From: Agrococcus sp. ProA11
Lineage (GTDB): Bacteria; Actinomycetota; Actinomycetes; Actinomycetales; Microbacteriaceae
Assembly: GCF_039880525.1 (NCBI RefSeq)
Contig: NZ_CP156989.1
Span: 558,001-622,000 of the forward strand
Length of the DNA: 64,000 bases
Reading direction: 5' to 3'
In this document: positions 55,916 to 64,000 of the stretch, in pieces
How the letters are laid out: each line of letters begins with the position of its first letter
Numbering within the stretch: position 1 is the stretch's first letter
Position numbers and translations under genes: made by a program
The notes under the pieces: generated by a model
The model's database searches: none
Told to the model about the DNA's origin: nothing
Seen by the model: only the letters and a program-made list of their open reading frames with translations

Positions 55916-57121
55916 TCAGGACCGATGGGTCGGGGCGGCATCGAGCACGCGCCGGATGCGCTCGCGGTACCGGCTGCCGACGGCGGGCATGGCGTACTCC
56001 TGCGCCCGCTCCGCTGCGCGTGCGCCGAGCTCCCGGATGCGGTCGGGCTCGACCATGAGCGCCGTGAGCGCCATCGTGAGGTCGTGCTCGTCGCCCGATC
56101 GGATCAGCACGCCGGCACCGTCGGCGGCGACGTCGGCCAGCCCGGGCAGGTCGCTCACGATCACGGCGCATCCGGCGGACATCGCCTCGATCAGCGCCAC
56201 CGGGAGACCGTCCTGGTCGCCGTTCGCGGCGATGACCGACGGCGCCACCACGATGTCGGCGCTCGCGTACTGCTTCGCGAGCTCGGTCCTGCCCTGCTGC
56301 CCGAGGAAGCGCACGGGCAGGTCGCCAGCCTGCTGCTCGAGCGCGGCTCGCAGCGGGCCGTCGCCGACGACCGTGAGCTCCCAATCGCGATGGGGCACGG
56401 CGCGCAGCGCGGCCAGGAGCACCGAGACGCCCTTCTTCTCCACCAGTCGCCCCACCAGCAGCAGGCGCACCGATCGCCCGGCCTCGGCGGTGGTGCGCTC
56501 GAGCTGCATGGCGGCGGCATCCGCACCCATCGGCTCCACGCTGACGCTCGCGGGTGCGGCGCCGAGCGCGATGACCCGTTCCGCCATGTCCTGGTTCATG
56601 ACCGTCACGGCGGCCGCGGCGCGGAGCACCCAGCGCTTCACGCGGCGCATGACGCCGCCATCGAGCGCATACAGGTCGCCGCCGAGCGTCGTGACCAGCA
56701 TCGGGATGCCGCGAGCGAGCGAGCGGGCGACGATGCCCTGCGGCACGATCCAGTGCACGTGCATGGCATCCGGCCGGAACTCGCGGATGGCGCGCCGAGT
56801 GGCGAGCCACTGCGCGGCGAACAGCGGCGGCACCTGCAGCCAGAGGGAGCGGCGCGCGCGCAGGTTCTCGAGGATCGCCCCGTGCGCCACTGCCTCCCAG
56901 CGGCGGGGGAAGTACGCGTAGCGCCGCACGCGGATGGGCCCGTCGGTCTCCTCGGCGGCACCGCCCGGCACCCTGGGCACGAGCACGAGCACCTCGAACT
57001 CCGCCGCCTCCTCGATCGCCAGATCCCGCACGAAGGCGGGAGTGCCGTCGGCGTCGTTCGCGGGGAACGTCGACGCCAGGACGAGCAGGCGGGGGCGGTG
57101 AGAGCGATCCATCGCCACCAT
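55916..57121 (-). CDS. Family 4 glycosyltransferase
   Basis: A 401-residue GT-B enzyme. LLVLASTFPANDADGTPAFV (11-30) marks the acceptor domain; LLLVGRLVEKKGVSVLLAAL and APSVIAANGDQDGLPVALIEAMSAG (EX7E motif) mark the donor domain. Start uncertain: ATG 57121 or ATG 57112, with no strong ribosome site; the longer open frame upstream runs antisense to the neighbouring flippase-like gene. First gene of the minus-strand group that ends with the glycosyltransferase at 52786. Confidence 0.83.
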   Translation of the reverse strand: MVAMDRSHRPRLLVLASTFPANDADGTPAFVRDLAIEEAAEFEVLVLVPRVPGGAAEETDGPIRVRRYAYFPRRWEAVAHGAILENLRARRSLWLQVPPLFAAQWLATRRAIREFRPDAMHVHWIVPQGIVARSLARGIPMLVTTLGGDLYALDGGVMRRVKRWVLRAAAAVTVMNQDMAERVIALGAAPASVSVEPMGADAAAMQLERTTAEAGRSVRLLLVGRLVEKKGVSVLLAALRAVPHRDWELTVVGDGPLRAALEQQAGDLPVRFLGQQGRTELAKQYASADIVVAPSVIAANGDQDGLPVALIEAMSAGCAVIVSDLPGLADVAADGAGVLIRSGDEHDLTMALTALMVEPDRIRELGARAAERAQEYAMPAVGSRYRERIRRVLDAAPTHRS

Positions 57122-57142
57122 CGTCCCACGATGGGCCACGGC

Positions 57143-57148
57143 TAGGCT
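57143..57148 (+). promoter_or_regulatory. -10 box for the flippase-like gene
   Basis: TAGGCT ends seven bases before the GTG start at 57156 and no ribosome site intervenes. Confidence 0.5.
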
Positions 57149-57155
57149 GGCAGCC

Positions 57156-58169
57156 GTGCCGACCGAGTCCAGCGCGCCCATCGACGGCGCACCCGCTGCG
57201 CCGCGCAGTCGACGCGCCCGGGTGATGCGCGGCATCAGGATCGCCTTCGCGATCGCCGTGGTGCTCTCGATCGCGTGGTTCGTGATCGTCTCCTGGCCGG
57301 ATGTCGCGGCGGCGCTCGTGCGGCTGCACCCGGGGCTGCTGGCAGGCGCCGTGGCGAGCTCGGTGCTCGGCGTGACCGCCGGCATGCTGTCGTGGCGCGC
57401 GTGCATGCGGGCGCTGGGCGCCCACCTGCCGCTCGGCGCGAGCTCCAGCACCTACTTCGTCGGCCAGCTCGCCAAGTACGTGCCCGGCAGTGTCTGGGCG
57501 GTGCTCGCGCAGGCCGACCTGGCCTCGCGGCACGGCATCGGCCGCACCGTCACGGCAGCGGCGTCGCTCGCGCAGATGCTGGTGAGCGTGCTCTCGGGCA
57601 TGCTGGTCGGCGGCATCGGCCTGCTGCTCGCGGGCACGGACGTGCTGCTGGCCTACTGGTGGATCGTGCCCGCAAGCCTCCTGTGCGGCGTGGCGCTCTG
57701 GCCTCCGCTGCTGCAGCGGCTCCTGCGGCTCGCCGGCCGGGTGCTGCGCCGCGATGCGCTCCGCGATGTCGAGGTGCGGGCGCTGCCCATGCTCGCCGCC
57801 AGCGCCTGGTGCGCGCTCATGTGGGTGTGCTTCGGCGCCCAGTTCGCGCTGCTGGTGGTGCCCTTCGCGACGGAGCCGGGCACGCTCGTGCTCGCGGCAG
57901 CCGCCTACGCCTTCGCATGGGTGACCGGCTTCGTCATCATCTTCCTGCCGGCGGGAGCGGGCGCGCGCGAGGGCGTGCTCGTGCTGGCGCTCGGGGGCGC
58001 GATCGGTCTGCCCACGGCGCTGTCGCTCGCGCTCGTGAGCCGCTTCGCGATGCTGCTCGGCGACGTGATCGTCGCCGCCGGCGGCTGGATCGCGCTGCGG
58101 CGCAGCGGCGTCAGGCCGCCGTCGCCTCTCCCTGGTGCTGGCCGTGGCGAGGATCAGGCGGCAGCGTGA
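57156..58169 (+). CDS. UPF0104/lysylphosphatidylglycerol synthase-like membrane protein
   Basis: A 337-residue integral membrane protein with about eight helices from residue 26 (GIRIAFAIAVVLSIAWFVIV) to 320. Motifs YFVGQLAKYVPGSVW and FLPAGAGAREG are the signature of the AglD/MprF-transmembrane family, thought to act in lipid or lipid-linked glycan handling. Leaderless GTG start. Its last 59 bases overlap the 3' end of the convergent glycosyltransferase gene. Position in a polysaccharide region suggests a role in export or flipping, by inference. Confidence 0.8.
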   Translation: MPTESSAPIDGAPAAPRSRRARVMRGIRIAFAIAVVLSIAWFVIVSWPDVAAALVRLHPGLLAGAVASSVLGVTAGMLSWRACMRALGAHLPLGASSSTYFVGQLAKYVPGSVWAVLAQADLASRHGIGRTVTAAASLAQMLVSVLSGMLVGGIGLLLAGTDVLLAYWWIVPASLLCGVALWPPLLQRLLRLAGRVLRRDALRDVEVRALPMLAASAWCALMWVCFGAQFALLVVPFATEPGTLVLAAAAYAFAWVTGFVIIFLPAGAGAREGVLVLALGGAIGLPTALSLALVSRFAMLLGDVIVAAGGWIALRRSGVRPPSPLPGAGRGEDQAAA

Positions 58170-59121
58170 CCCAGCTCCGCGTCGCGCCGTAGCGATCGAG
58201 CTTGTCGAGCTCGAGCGAATCCTCCTGCAGCGATCTGGTGATGCGCGTCAGATCGGCGATCGCGCCCATCGCGAACGACAGGAGCGCTCCGACGAACAGC
58301 AGCACGCCGAGCAGCAGCGACTGCACGTGGCTGCCGGGCGTCTCGATCCAGATGAGCACCAGGTAGCGCACGAACGGCACGGCGCCCGCGATCGTGAAGA
58401 GCAATCCCAGCGTCGCGAAGAACACGTAGGGCTTGTACATGAAGTAGGCCCGCAGGATCGCCAGGCCCGACTCGCGCATGTGCTGCCAGATGTTCTTGAA
58501 GAGCCGGGACTCGCGCGTCTTCGGGTTGGTGCTCACCGGGATCGAGGTGATCGCCAGCCGCTTGTTGCCGGCCTGGATGATCGTCTCCATGCAGTAGCTG
58601 AAGCGCGTCACGATGTTCAGTCGGATGAGCGCGTACTTCGAGTAGGCCCGGAATCCGCTCGCGGCATCCGGCAGGTCGGTGCCGGCCGCCTGGTTCACGA
58701 CCCAGCTGCCGAAGCGCTGCATGAGCTTCTTGAACGGCGAGAAGTGCTCGATCTTCGCGGTCTGCCGGTCAGCCACCACGATCTCTGCCTCGCCGCGCAG
58801 CACGGGCTGCACGAGCTCGCCGATCATCTCCTGCGGGTACTGGTTGTCGCCGTCGGTGTTCACCACGATGTCCGCGCCGTGCGAGAGCGCGTACTCGATC
58901 CCGTCGTGGAACGAGCGGGCGAGGCCCATGTTGCGGGTGTGCCGCACGAAGTGGCGCACGCCCAGCTCCCGAGCCACCTCCACCGTGCGGTCGCTCGAGC
59001 CGTCGTCGATGATGAGGACGTGGATCTCGTCGACGCCGGGGATGGACTTCGGGATGGATGCGAGCACCAGCGGGAGCGTCTGCTCCTCGTTCAAGCACGG
59101 GATCTGGATGAACAGCTTCAC
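58111..59121 (-). CDS. Family 2 polyprenyl-phosphate-sugar synthase-like glycosyltransferase
   Basis: A 336-residue GT-A enzyme with two C-terminal membrane helices, the DPM1/GtrB layout. CLNEEQTLPLVLASIPKS (10-27), IDDGSSDRTVEVA (about 37-49) and NTDGDNQYP (about 94-102) are the donor motifs. Helices lie near 245-265 and 280-303. GTG at 59121 is preferred because GAGAGGG precedes it. It would load a sugar on a lipid phosphate for membrane glycosyltransferases such as the next gene. The last ~20 residues overlap the convergent gene. Confidence 0.87.
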   Translation of the reverse strand: MKLFIQIPCLNEEQTLPLVLASIPKSIPGVDEIHVLIIDDGSSDRTVEVARELGVRHFVRHTRNMGLARSFHDGIEYALSHGADIVVNTDGDNQYPQEMIGELVQPVLRGEAEIVVADRQTAKIEHFSPFKKLMQRFGSWVVNQAAGTDLPDAASGFRAYSKYALIRLNIVTRFSYCMETIIQAGNKRLAITSIPVSTNPKTRESRLFKNIWQHMRESGLAILRAYFMYKPYVFFATLGLLFTIAGAVPFVRYLVLIWIETPGSHVQSLLLGVLLFVGALLSFAMGAIADLTRITRSLQEDSLELDKLDRYGATRSWVTLPPDPRHGQHQGEATAA

Positions 59122-59172
59122 GGGGCCCTCTCTACCGACACGATCGTACCGTCGGGGGTCATTGCCACTGGC

Positions 59173-59178
59173 TAGACT
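59173..59178 (+). promoter_or_regulatory. -10 box for the DUF2142-like gene
   Basis: TAGACT lies 37 bases before the GTG start; a minus-strand TACGAT at 59143-59148 could serve the divergent glycosyltransferase. Confidence 0.4.
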
Positions 59179-59215
59179 ACGCGGGCCACGTCGCCGAGCT
59201 GAGAGGTCGTGATCT

Positions 59216-60727
59216 GTGCTCCGCACACGCACGGTGGATGACCGTCTCCGCGCCGCGGGGTCGCGCGTGCAACAGGCGGCAGAGCTCACGCTTCGCGCCG
59301 TGGGCAGCCGGTGGACGACGGCGCTGGTGATGCTCTGGTTCGGGCTCGGCGCGGCCTGGATCGCACTGACCGCCAGGGTGCCCATGGTGTTCGACGAGGA
59401 GTGGCACCTCGCCTCGATCGCGGTGCACGCGCAGCACGGCCTGCCCTGGTTCTCGACCGAGGCGCCGCAGCAGGGCGTGGGTGCGATCAGCCGCAGCTCC
59501 TCCTACCTCTACCACTACCTGCTCTCGTTCCCGGAGCGGTGGATGGCCGACGCCGGCGCCGCGGAGTTCGATCGCGTGATCGTGCTGCGGCTGCTGACGG
59601 TGGCGATGCACGTGGGCGCGCTGCTGTGCATGATCGGTGCCGTGCGTGCGGCGGGCGTCTCGAGCACGGTGGCGAACCTCGCCGCCGTCGCCTATGCGGC
59701 GCTGCCGGTCACGCCCTTCCTGGCCGCACAGGTGAACTACGACTCGGCGATGCTGCTGCTGGTCGCCGCGTGCGGCTGGGTCGCGGTGCGCCAGTTCACG
59801 GGGCCGACGACCTGGTTCGGCGTGCTCGGCGCGATCGCGCTCGGCCTGGCTGCCGTGCTGACGAAGTTCCACGCCGCGCCGATCGTGCTGGTGCTGCTCG
59901 CGTTCGTGCTGCTCGCCGTGCTGCGCGACCGGACGTTGCCGGCACTGCCGACCGGCCGCGCCAGCAGGGTGGCGCTCGGCGCGGCGGCGGTCGTGGCGCT
60001 CGCGTTCGTGGCGCTCTCTGCCGAGCGCTACATCGGCAACATCGTCGCGTACGGCTCGCCGTCCCCCGACTGCGCCGCGGTGCTGAACGAGCTGCGCTGC
60101 GCGAGTTATGACATCTGGGATCGCAACCGCGAGGCCGATGCGGCCTTCGCCGACACGCCGCTGTCGTTCAGCGCCATGGCGCAGTTCCTGTTCGACGAGT
60201 GGGTGCCGCGGCTGATGGTCTACCTGCAGGCCGTCTGGTACTGGTTCGCGGGACCGGACGTCTCCACCCTGGTCTCCGTCGCGATCCCGATCGCGGTGAT
60301 CTCGGTCGTCGCGATCGCGGCCGTGGTCGGGCCGACCGCCCCGCGCCTGCGTGCGCTGCTGCCGCTGGTGCTCTCGAGCGTGCTGTACCTGGCGATCCTC
60401 TTCTGGCACAACTTCGGCGACTGGCGGGCCTTCGGCACGCCGCTCGGGGTGCAGGGCCGCTACCTGCTCCCGGCCGTCGTGCCCATCACGGCGCTCGCCA
60501 TGCACGGGGCAGCCGACTCGCTGCGCCGCGCCCGCATGGGCCCGACGCTGCTCGCCTGCACGGCGATCGCGATGCTGCTGGTGGCCACGCAGGGCGGGGC
60601 GGCGGCATTCGTCATGTCGGCGGAGGAGGGCTGGTATCAGCCCGGCGGTCGGTTCGAGCACCTCACCGACAACGTGTACCGGATCGTCGACGTCTTCGTG
60701 GGCACCGTGCCGGTGCCCTCCATCTGA
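59216..60727 (+). CDS. DUF2142/GT-C-like polytopic membrane protein
   Basis: A 503-residue protein with about eleven helices. An early DEEWHLA at about 62-68 after the first helix has the acidic pair often seen in the first external loop of GT-C transferases, and GVQGRYLLPAVVPITALA near 415 is typical of DUF2142. It likely uses lipid-phosphate sugars made by the divergent DPM1-like neighbour; that is inference. GTG start with weak AGAGG site. The gene ends five bases before the convergent CAP-domain gene. Confidence 0.72.
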   Translation: MLRTRTVDDRLRAAGSRVQQAAELTLRAVGSRWTTALVMLWFGLGAAWIALTARVPMVFDEEWHLASIAVHAQHGLPWFSTEAPQQGVGAISRSSSYLYHYLLSFPERWMADAGAAEFDRVIVLRLLTVAMHVGALLCMIGAVRAAGVSSTVANLAAVAYAALPVTPFLAAQVNYDSAMLLLVAACGWVAVRQFTGPTTWFGVLGAIALGLAAVLTKFHAAPIVLVLLAFVLLAVLRDRTLPALPTGRASRVALGAAAVVALAFVALSAERYIGNIVAYGSPSPDCAAVLNELRCASYDIWDRNREADAAFADTPLSFSAMAQFLFDEWVPRLMVYLQAVWYWFAGPDVSTLVSVAIPIAVISVVAIAAVVGPTAPRLRALLPLVLSSVLYLAILFWHNFGDWRAFGTPLGVQGRYLLPAVVPITALAMHGAADSLRRARMGPTLLACTAIAMLLVATQGGAAAFVMSAEEGWYQPGGRFEHLTDNVYRIVDVFVGTVPVPSI

Positions 60728-60732
60728 GCCGC

Positions 60733-62151
60733 TCAGGCGGTGCCGAAGGTGAGCACGTAGTACCAGTAGCCGTTGGCGCCGCGAGCGACACCGACGCCCA
60801 CGAGGGTGCTCGATCCGCGTTGGATGTTCGCGGTGTGACCGGATGAGGCGAGCCACCGCTCCATGATCTCCTCGGGGTTCGGCTGCGCCCCCCACGTGCG
60901 GCCGACGTTCTCGCCCCACGAGCGCATCCCGCAGCCGCGCGCCTGCGCCGTCAGGTTCGGGTTGTGGACGCTGCCGCTCAGCCCGCGCACCGCCATCTGC
61001 GTGGCCCAGCCCTGCGCCATCGCGTCGAGGCACCCGTGTCGAGCGAGCGCGCCGACGGACGGCGACTGCTCGGCACGGTTGGCGTTGACGGCGGACGCGA
61101 TCGCGGTGGCCGCCGGGATGGAGTCGCACGTGCGCAGCTGCGCAGCCGCGCTGCTGACCGACGGCGGACCGCCGAGGGCCACCGTCTCGGTCGCGCCCAC
61201 CCGGTGCGCGTCCACGGCCACGGCCGTCGTCGAGGCGCACGGCGGGTTGGTGAGGTACAGCGGGCTGCCGGTCGCGCCGGAGAGCACCGCACCGCCGAGC
61301 GCATCGGGGAAGTTCGCGCCGCTCGCGAGCAGGAGCTGGCCCGTGGGGGCGGTGGACGTGAAGGCGGCGTTGACCGCGACCGCGGTGGAGTAGCGGTCGG
61401 GGCCGGCGATGCGCTCGACGGTGCGTCCCGTGCGCTGCAGCATCGACGCGACATCGTCGCCGACCGAGACCGACGAGCCGACCATGAGGAAGCGGCTCGT
61501 CCCGCCGAGGCGGGCCGAGACCTGCTGCTCGAAGTACGCGTCGGCGCCGGTGGTGAGCACCAGTCCGTGCCCCTCCCTGGCAGCCACCGCTCCGGCCGCG
61601 AGCGCGTCGGGGAAGTTGCGGCCGCTGGCGACCCAGACGTCGGCTGCCGGCACGCTGCGGCGGAGCCGGTCGAGCAGCAGCATCGAGGTCTCCACCCGGT
61701 TGGCGCCGGCGATGCGCTCCACGCGCGCGCCGGGCGCGATCGCCGCGGCCTGCCGCTGCACATCCGCAGAGATCGTGGGCTCGCCGCCGACGATGACGAT
61801 GCGCGTGGGGGCGAGCCGGCGGATCTCGCGCTCGATCGTCCAGGGGATGATGTGCTGCGCTGTCAGCAGCATGTGCGCGTCCTCCGCGACGACCACCGGC
61901 GCTGCGGCGAGCGCATCCGGGTACGACTGGCCGGAGGCGAGGAACACCGTGGAGGTCGTCCCCAGCTCCTCGGAGATCGCGGCGCTCGCGGCGTAGCGGT
62001 CGGATCCGTCGATGCGGTCGACGAGCCGGGCCGCCTGCGCTGGGGCGGCGGGCAGGAGCGTGAGCGAGAGCGAGAGTGCGACGGCTGCGACCGCGAGGCC
62101 CGCGATGGCGCGGTCCGCAATGGCGCGCGCGGACGAGCGTGTGAAGGGCAT
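60733..62151 (-). CDS. Secreted protein with three CW_binding_2 repeats and a C-terminal CAP domain
   Basis: A 472-residue exported protein. Signal peptide 1-40 ends in PAQA. Three CW_binding_2 modules follow, starting at RIDGSDRYAASAAI (47-60), ERIAGANRVETSML (about 140) and ERIAGPDRYSTAVA (about 235), each with a FPDALAA-like or YPDALAA-like loop; they are expected to bind wall polymers. Residues ~345-472 form a CAP/SCP (YkwD-like) domain with the His-Glu-His set in SVHNPN, GENVG and SSGHTANI. ATG at 62151 has GGAG eight bases upstream. A wall-bound CAP protein is inferred; enzymatic activity is unknown. Confidence 0.88.
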   Translation of the reverse strand: MPFTRSSARAIADRAIAGLAVAAVALSLSLTLLPAAPAQAARLVDRIDGSDRYAASAAISEELGTTSTVFLASGQSYPDALAAAPVVVAEDAHMLLTAQHIIPWTIEREIRRLAPTRIVIVGGEPTISADVQRQAAAIAPGARVERIAGANRVETSMLLLDRLRRSVPAADVWVASGRNFPDALAAGAVAAREGHGLVLTTGADAYFEQQVSARLGGTSRFLMVGSSVSVGDDVASMLQRTGRTVERIAGPDRYSTAVAVNAAFTSTAPTGQLLLASGANFPDALGGAVLSGATGSPLYLTNPPCASTTAVAVDAHRVGATETVALGGPPSVSSAAAQLRTCDSIPAATAIASAVNANRAEQSPSVGALARHGCLDAMAQGWATQMAVRGLSGSVHNPNLTAQARGCGMRSWGENVGRTWGAQPNPEEIMERWLASSGHTANIQRGSSTLVGVGVARGANGYWYYVLTFGTA

Positions 62152-62184
62152 GGCAGGACTCCGGTGCAGTTGGGGGACAAGTGC

Positions 62185-62214
62185 ATCCTGACGTCTGCGC
62201 GAAGGCCCTGTCAA
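62185..62214 (-). promoter_or_regulatory. Promoter of the CAP-domain gene
   Basis: TTGACA (62209-62214, minus strand) and CAGGAT (62185-62190) separated by 18 bases, giving a leader of about 27 bases to the ATG. The -35 is an exact consensus, the best in the window. Confidence 0.55.
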
Positions 62215-62224
62215 GGGCGGGCGG

Positions 62225-62230
62225 TAGAGT
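62225..62230 (+). promoter_or_regulatory. -10 box for the glycosyltransferase-like gene at 62237
   Basis: TAGAGT ends six bases before the ATG and no ribosome site is present; probably leaderless and back to back with the CAP-gene promoter. Confidence 0.5.
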
Positions 62231-62236
62231 AGCGAC

Positions 62237-63232
62237 ATGCGCGGGCTTCCAACGGTACGGCGCGCCGCAGCGCGTGCGCATCGTGCCGTCGGCGCACTCG
62301 CACGCAGCGGCAGGGCGCGCCTGGCGCCGCGAGCGCTGCGCGCACTCGGGGTCGGCGTGGGCCGCGGTGTCTACGACGATCGACCCGACACGGCCACCAT
62401 GCGCTGGCTCGTGCGTCTGCGGCTGCGCAACCTGACATCGCGCGACGCGGTGGTCGGCGACGCGCCCGTCGTCGTGGTGATGACGACGGTCGCCGCCCGG
62501 ATCGCCTTCGTCTGGGCAGCGCTCGAGTCGATCGGCGCCGGCAGCGTGCGGCCCGCGCGACTGATCCTGTGGCTCGACGATCCCGCGCTCACCGCGCTGC
62601 CTCGCTCGCTCGAGCGCCTCCAGGCGCGCGGACTCGAGGTGCGTCGGGTGGCGCCGGGCCTCGGGGTGCACACCAAGTGGCGGCCGCACGTGCTCAGCGA
62701 GTCGGCGCACCGACTGCCGATGGCGACGAGCGACGACGACCAGCTCTATCCGGCCGACTGGCTCGAGCGGCTGCTGCATGCCGCCGAGCAGCACCCTGGC
62801 GCCGTCATCGCGCATCGCGCGCACGAGATCCGCTGCGTCGGCGACGCCGTCGGGCCCTATCTGAGCTGGCAGCCCGCCTCCAGCACGCTCCCGAGCTTCG
62901 CGCACTTCGGCACGTCCGTGTCGGGGCAGCTGCTGCCGGCCGCGCTGCTCGACGCGCTGCGCGACGGCGGCGAGGGCTTCCTCGAGCAGACGCCGCATCA
63001 GGATGACGTGTGGCTGCACGCGAGCGCCGTCGCCCACGGCTTCCGCACCGCGCAGACCGGGACGGTCTCCGAGAACTTCTCGTTCGTGCCCGGCACGCAG
63101 ACCGGCGGTCTCTACGTCGGCAACGTGTTCGGCGACGGCAACGACCGCGCGGTCGCCGCAGCACTCGGCGCGCAGCAGCTCGAGCGGATCCGGGGCGACG
63201 CGCGCCCATTCGGCGAGGACGGCTCGCACTAG
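62237..63232 (+). CDS. GT-A-like putative glycosyltransferase
   Basis: A 331-residue protein without signal peptide. After a basic N-terminus, VVVVMTTVAARIAFVWAALES (77-97) and LILWLDD look like the first strands of a GT-A fold, and MATSDDDQLYPADWLERLL (about 162-180) offers the DxD metal motif. QTPHQDDVWLHASAVAHG near 255 resembles the later acceptor acidic region. I do not recognise the exact family. Leaderless ATG; its TAG stop forms part of the -10 box of rmlA. Confidence 0.68.
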   Translation: MRGLPTVRRAAARAHRAVGALARSGRARLAPRALRALGVGVGRGVYDDRPDTATMRWLVRLRLRNLTSRDAVVGDAPVVVVMTTVAARIAFVWAALESIGAGSVRPARLILWLDDPALTALPRSLERLQARGLEVRRVAPGLGVHTKWRPHVLSESAHRLPMATSDDDQLYPADWLERLLHAAEQHPGAVIAHRAHEIRCVGDAVGPYLSWQPASSTLPSFAHFGTSVSGQLLPAALLDALRDGGEGFLEQTPHQDDVWLHASAVAHGFRTAQTGTVSENFSFVPGTQTGGLYVGNVFGDGNDRAVAAALGAQQLERIRGDARPFGEDGSH

Positions 63233-63235
63233 ACT
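63230..63235 (+). promoter_or_regulatory. -10 box for rmlA overlapping the upstream stop codon
   Basis: TAGACT begins on the TAG stop of the preceding gene and gives a leader of about 40 bases with CGGAGAG before the rmlA ATG. Confidence 0.4.
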
Positions 63236-63280
63236 GGCGCCGCTGCGCGGGGCGTGGCGAAGACGACGAACGGAGAGTCG

Positions 63281-64000
63281 ATGCGCGGCATCATCCTGGC
63301 CGGTGGATCAGGCACGCGCCTGTGGCCGATCACGAAGGGCATCTCGAAGCAGCTGATGCCCATCTATGACAAGCCGATGGTCTACTACCCGCTCTCCACG
63401 CTCATGATGGCGGATATCCGCGAGGTGCTCGTCATCACGACGCCGGAGTACAACGAGCAGTTCCAGGCGCTGCTCGGCGACGGATCCGCGCTCGGCATGG
63501 ACATCCAGTACGCCGTGCAGGCGAGCCCGGACGGACTCGCGCAGGCGTTCATCATCGCCGAGGAGTTCCTCGACGGCGAGCCCGCGGCGCTCGTGCTGGG
63601 CGACAACATCTTCCACGGCACGGGGCTCGGCTCCAGCCTGCGCCAGCACACGGAGGTCGACGGCGGCCTCGTGTTCGCGTACCAGGTCGCCAACCCCCGC
63701 TCCTACGGCGTGGTCGAGTTCGACGAGCAGATGCGTGCGGTGTCGATCGAGGAGAAGCCCGAGCACCCCAAGAGCAGCTACGCCGTCCCGGGACTGTACT
63801 TCTACGACAACGACGTCGTCGAGATCGCCAAGTCGATCACCCCGAGCGCCAGGGGCGAGCTCGAGATCTCGAGCATCAACGAGCGCTACCTGGATGCGGG
63901 CAGGCTGCAGGTGCAGGTGCTCGATCGCGGCGTCGCATGGCTCGACACGGGCACCTTCGAGTCGATGATGCAGGCCAGCGAGTACGTGCGGGTGATCGAG
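63281..64000 (+). CDS. rmlA: Glucose-1-phosphate thymidylyltransferase, N-terminal part (cut by window end)
   Basis: First enzyme of dTDP-rhamnose synthesis, making dTDP-glucose. 240 codons are present and the frame is still open at the end; the family is about 290 long. [19 protein letters not shown] (2-20) is the nucleotidyl-transfer signature, followed by [41 protein letters not shown] and [27 protein letters not shown] precedes the ATG. Supplies the substrate of RmlB encoded at 53913. Confidence 0.95.
   Translation, partial: MRGIILAGGSGTRLWPITKGISKQLMPIYDKPMVYYPLSTLMMADIREVLVITTPEYNEQFQALLGDGSALGMDIQYAVQASPDGLAQAFIIAEEFLDGEPAALVLGDNIFHGTGLGSSLRQHTEVDGGLVFAYQVANPRSYGVVEFDEQMRAVSIEEKPEHPKSSYAVPGLYFYDNDVVEIAKSITPSARGELEISSINERYLDAGRLQVQVLDRGVAWLDTGTFESMMQASEYVRVIE

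Noticed and set aside
59177-63229. Minus-strand open frame of 1350 codons in the polysaccharide region
   Set aside because: Low-complexity Arg/His-rich translation overlapping three recognisable genes; no motif or ribosome site.

Overview
The window is high-GC DNA with dense, mostly overlapping operons, frequent GTG and TTG starts and many promoters in which the -10 box sits 6-8 bases before the start codon (leaderless genes). Gene content (AccA/AccD/AccE acyl-CoA carboxylase, LpdA-type quinone reductase, LytR-CpsA-Psr protein, paired dynamin-like GTPases, CW_binding_2 repeat protein, TrmA-type methylase) points to an actinobacterium, most likely a member of the Microbacteriaceae. The genus cannot be fixed from the sequence alone. 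I see no rRNA, tRNA, CRISPR array, insertion sequence or phage gene.

Layout. 0-7.4 kb: trpS (cut by the window edge) and xth, a YihY/BrkB membrane protein, ptsI, and two overlapping dynamin-like GTPase genes. 7.5-11.2 kb: succinate dehydrogenase operon sdhCDAB on the minus strand with a strong hairpin behind it. 11.3-14.7 kb: a mannosyltransferase-like gene divergent from manC, then a DUF559 endonuclease-like gene. 15-28 kb: a nucleoside uptake and salvage block: two BMP-family lipoproteins, the ABC ATPase, two permeases, cytidine deaminase, thymidine phosphorylase, a small membrane protein, adenosine deaminase and a lone PTS EIIA protein, with a phosphosugar mutase and purine-nucleoside phosphorylase converging on it. 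Imported nucleosides would be deaminated, phosphorolysed and their pentose phosphate isomerised for central metabolism.

28-46 kb: YaeQ, LpdA, the biotinylated carboxylase alpha subunit, a TetR-controlled heterodimeric ABC exporter, a GH18-like protein with Maf, L-lactate dehydrogenase, a TrmA-type methylase, an oxidoreductase, a FAD monooxygenase, DNA topoisomerase IB, then carboxylase epsilon and beta subunits and biotin ligase. 46-53 kb: PH-domain protein, UDP-glucose dehydrogenase, purK, purE and a LytR-CpsA-Psr ligase. purK and purE are separated by a second DUF559 gene whose two flanks carry five copies of an exactly 56-bp inverted-repeat element; this is the most unusual structure in the window.

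52.8-64 kb: surface polysaccharide region with rmlB and rmlA (the latter cut by the window end), five glycosyltransferase-like genes, a flippase-like membrane protein, a DUF2142-like membrane protein and a secreted protein joining three CW_binding_2 repeats to a CAP domain. With manC and ugd elsewhere in the window, it suggests dTDP-sugars, GDP-mannose and UDP-glucuronate feed cell-surface glycan synthesis.
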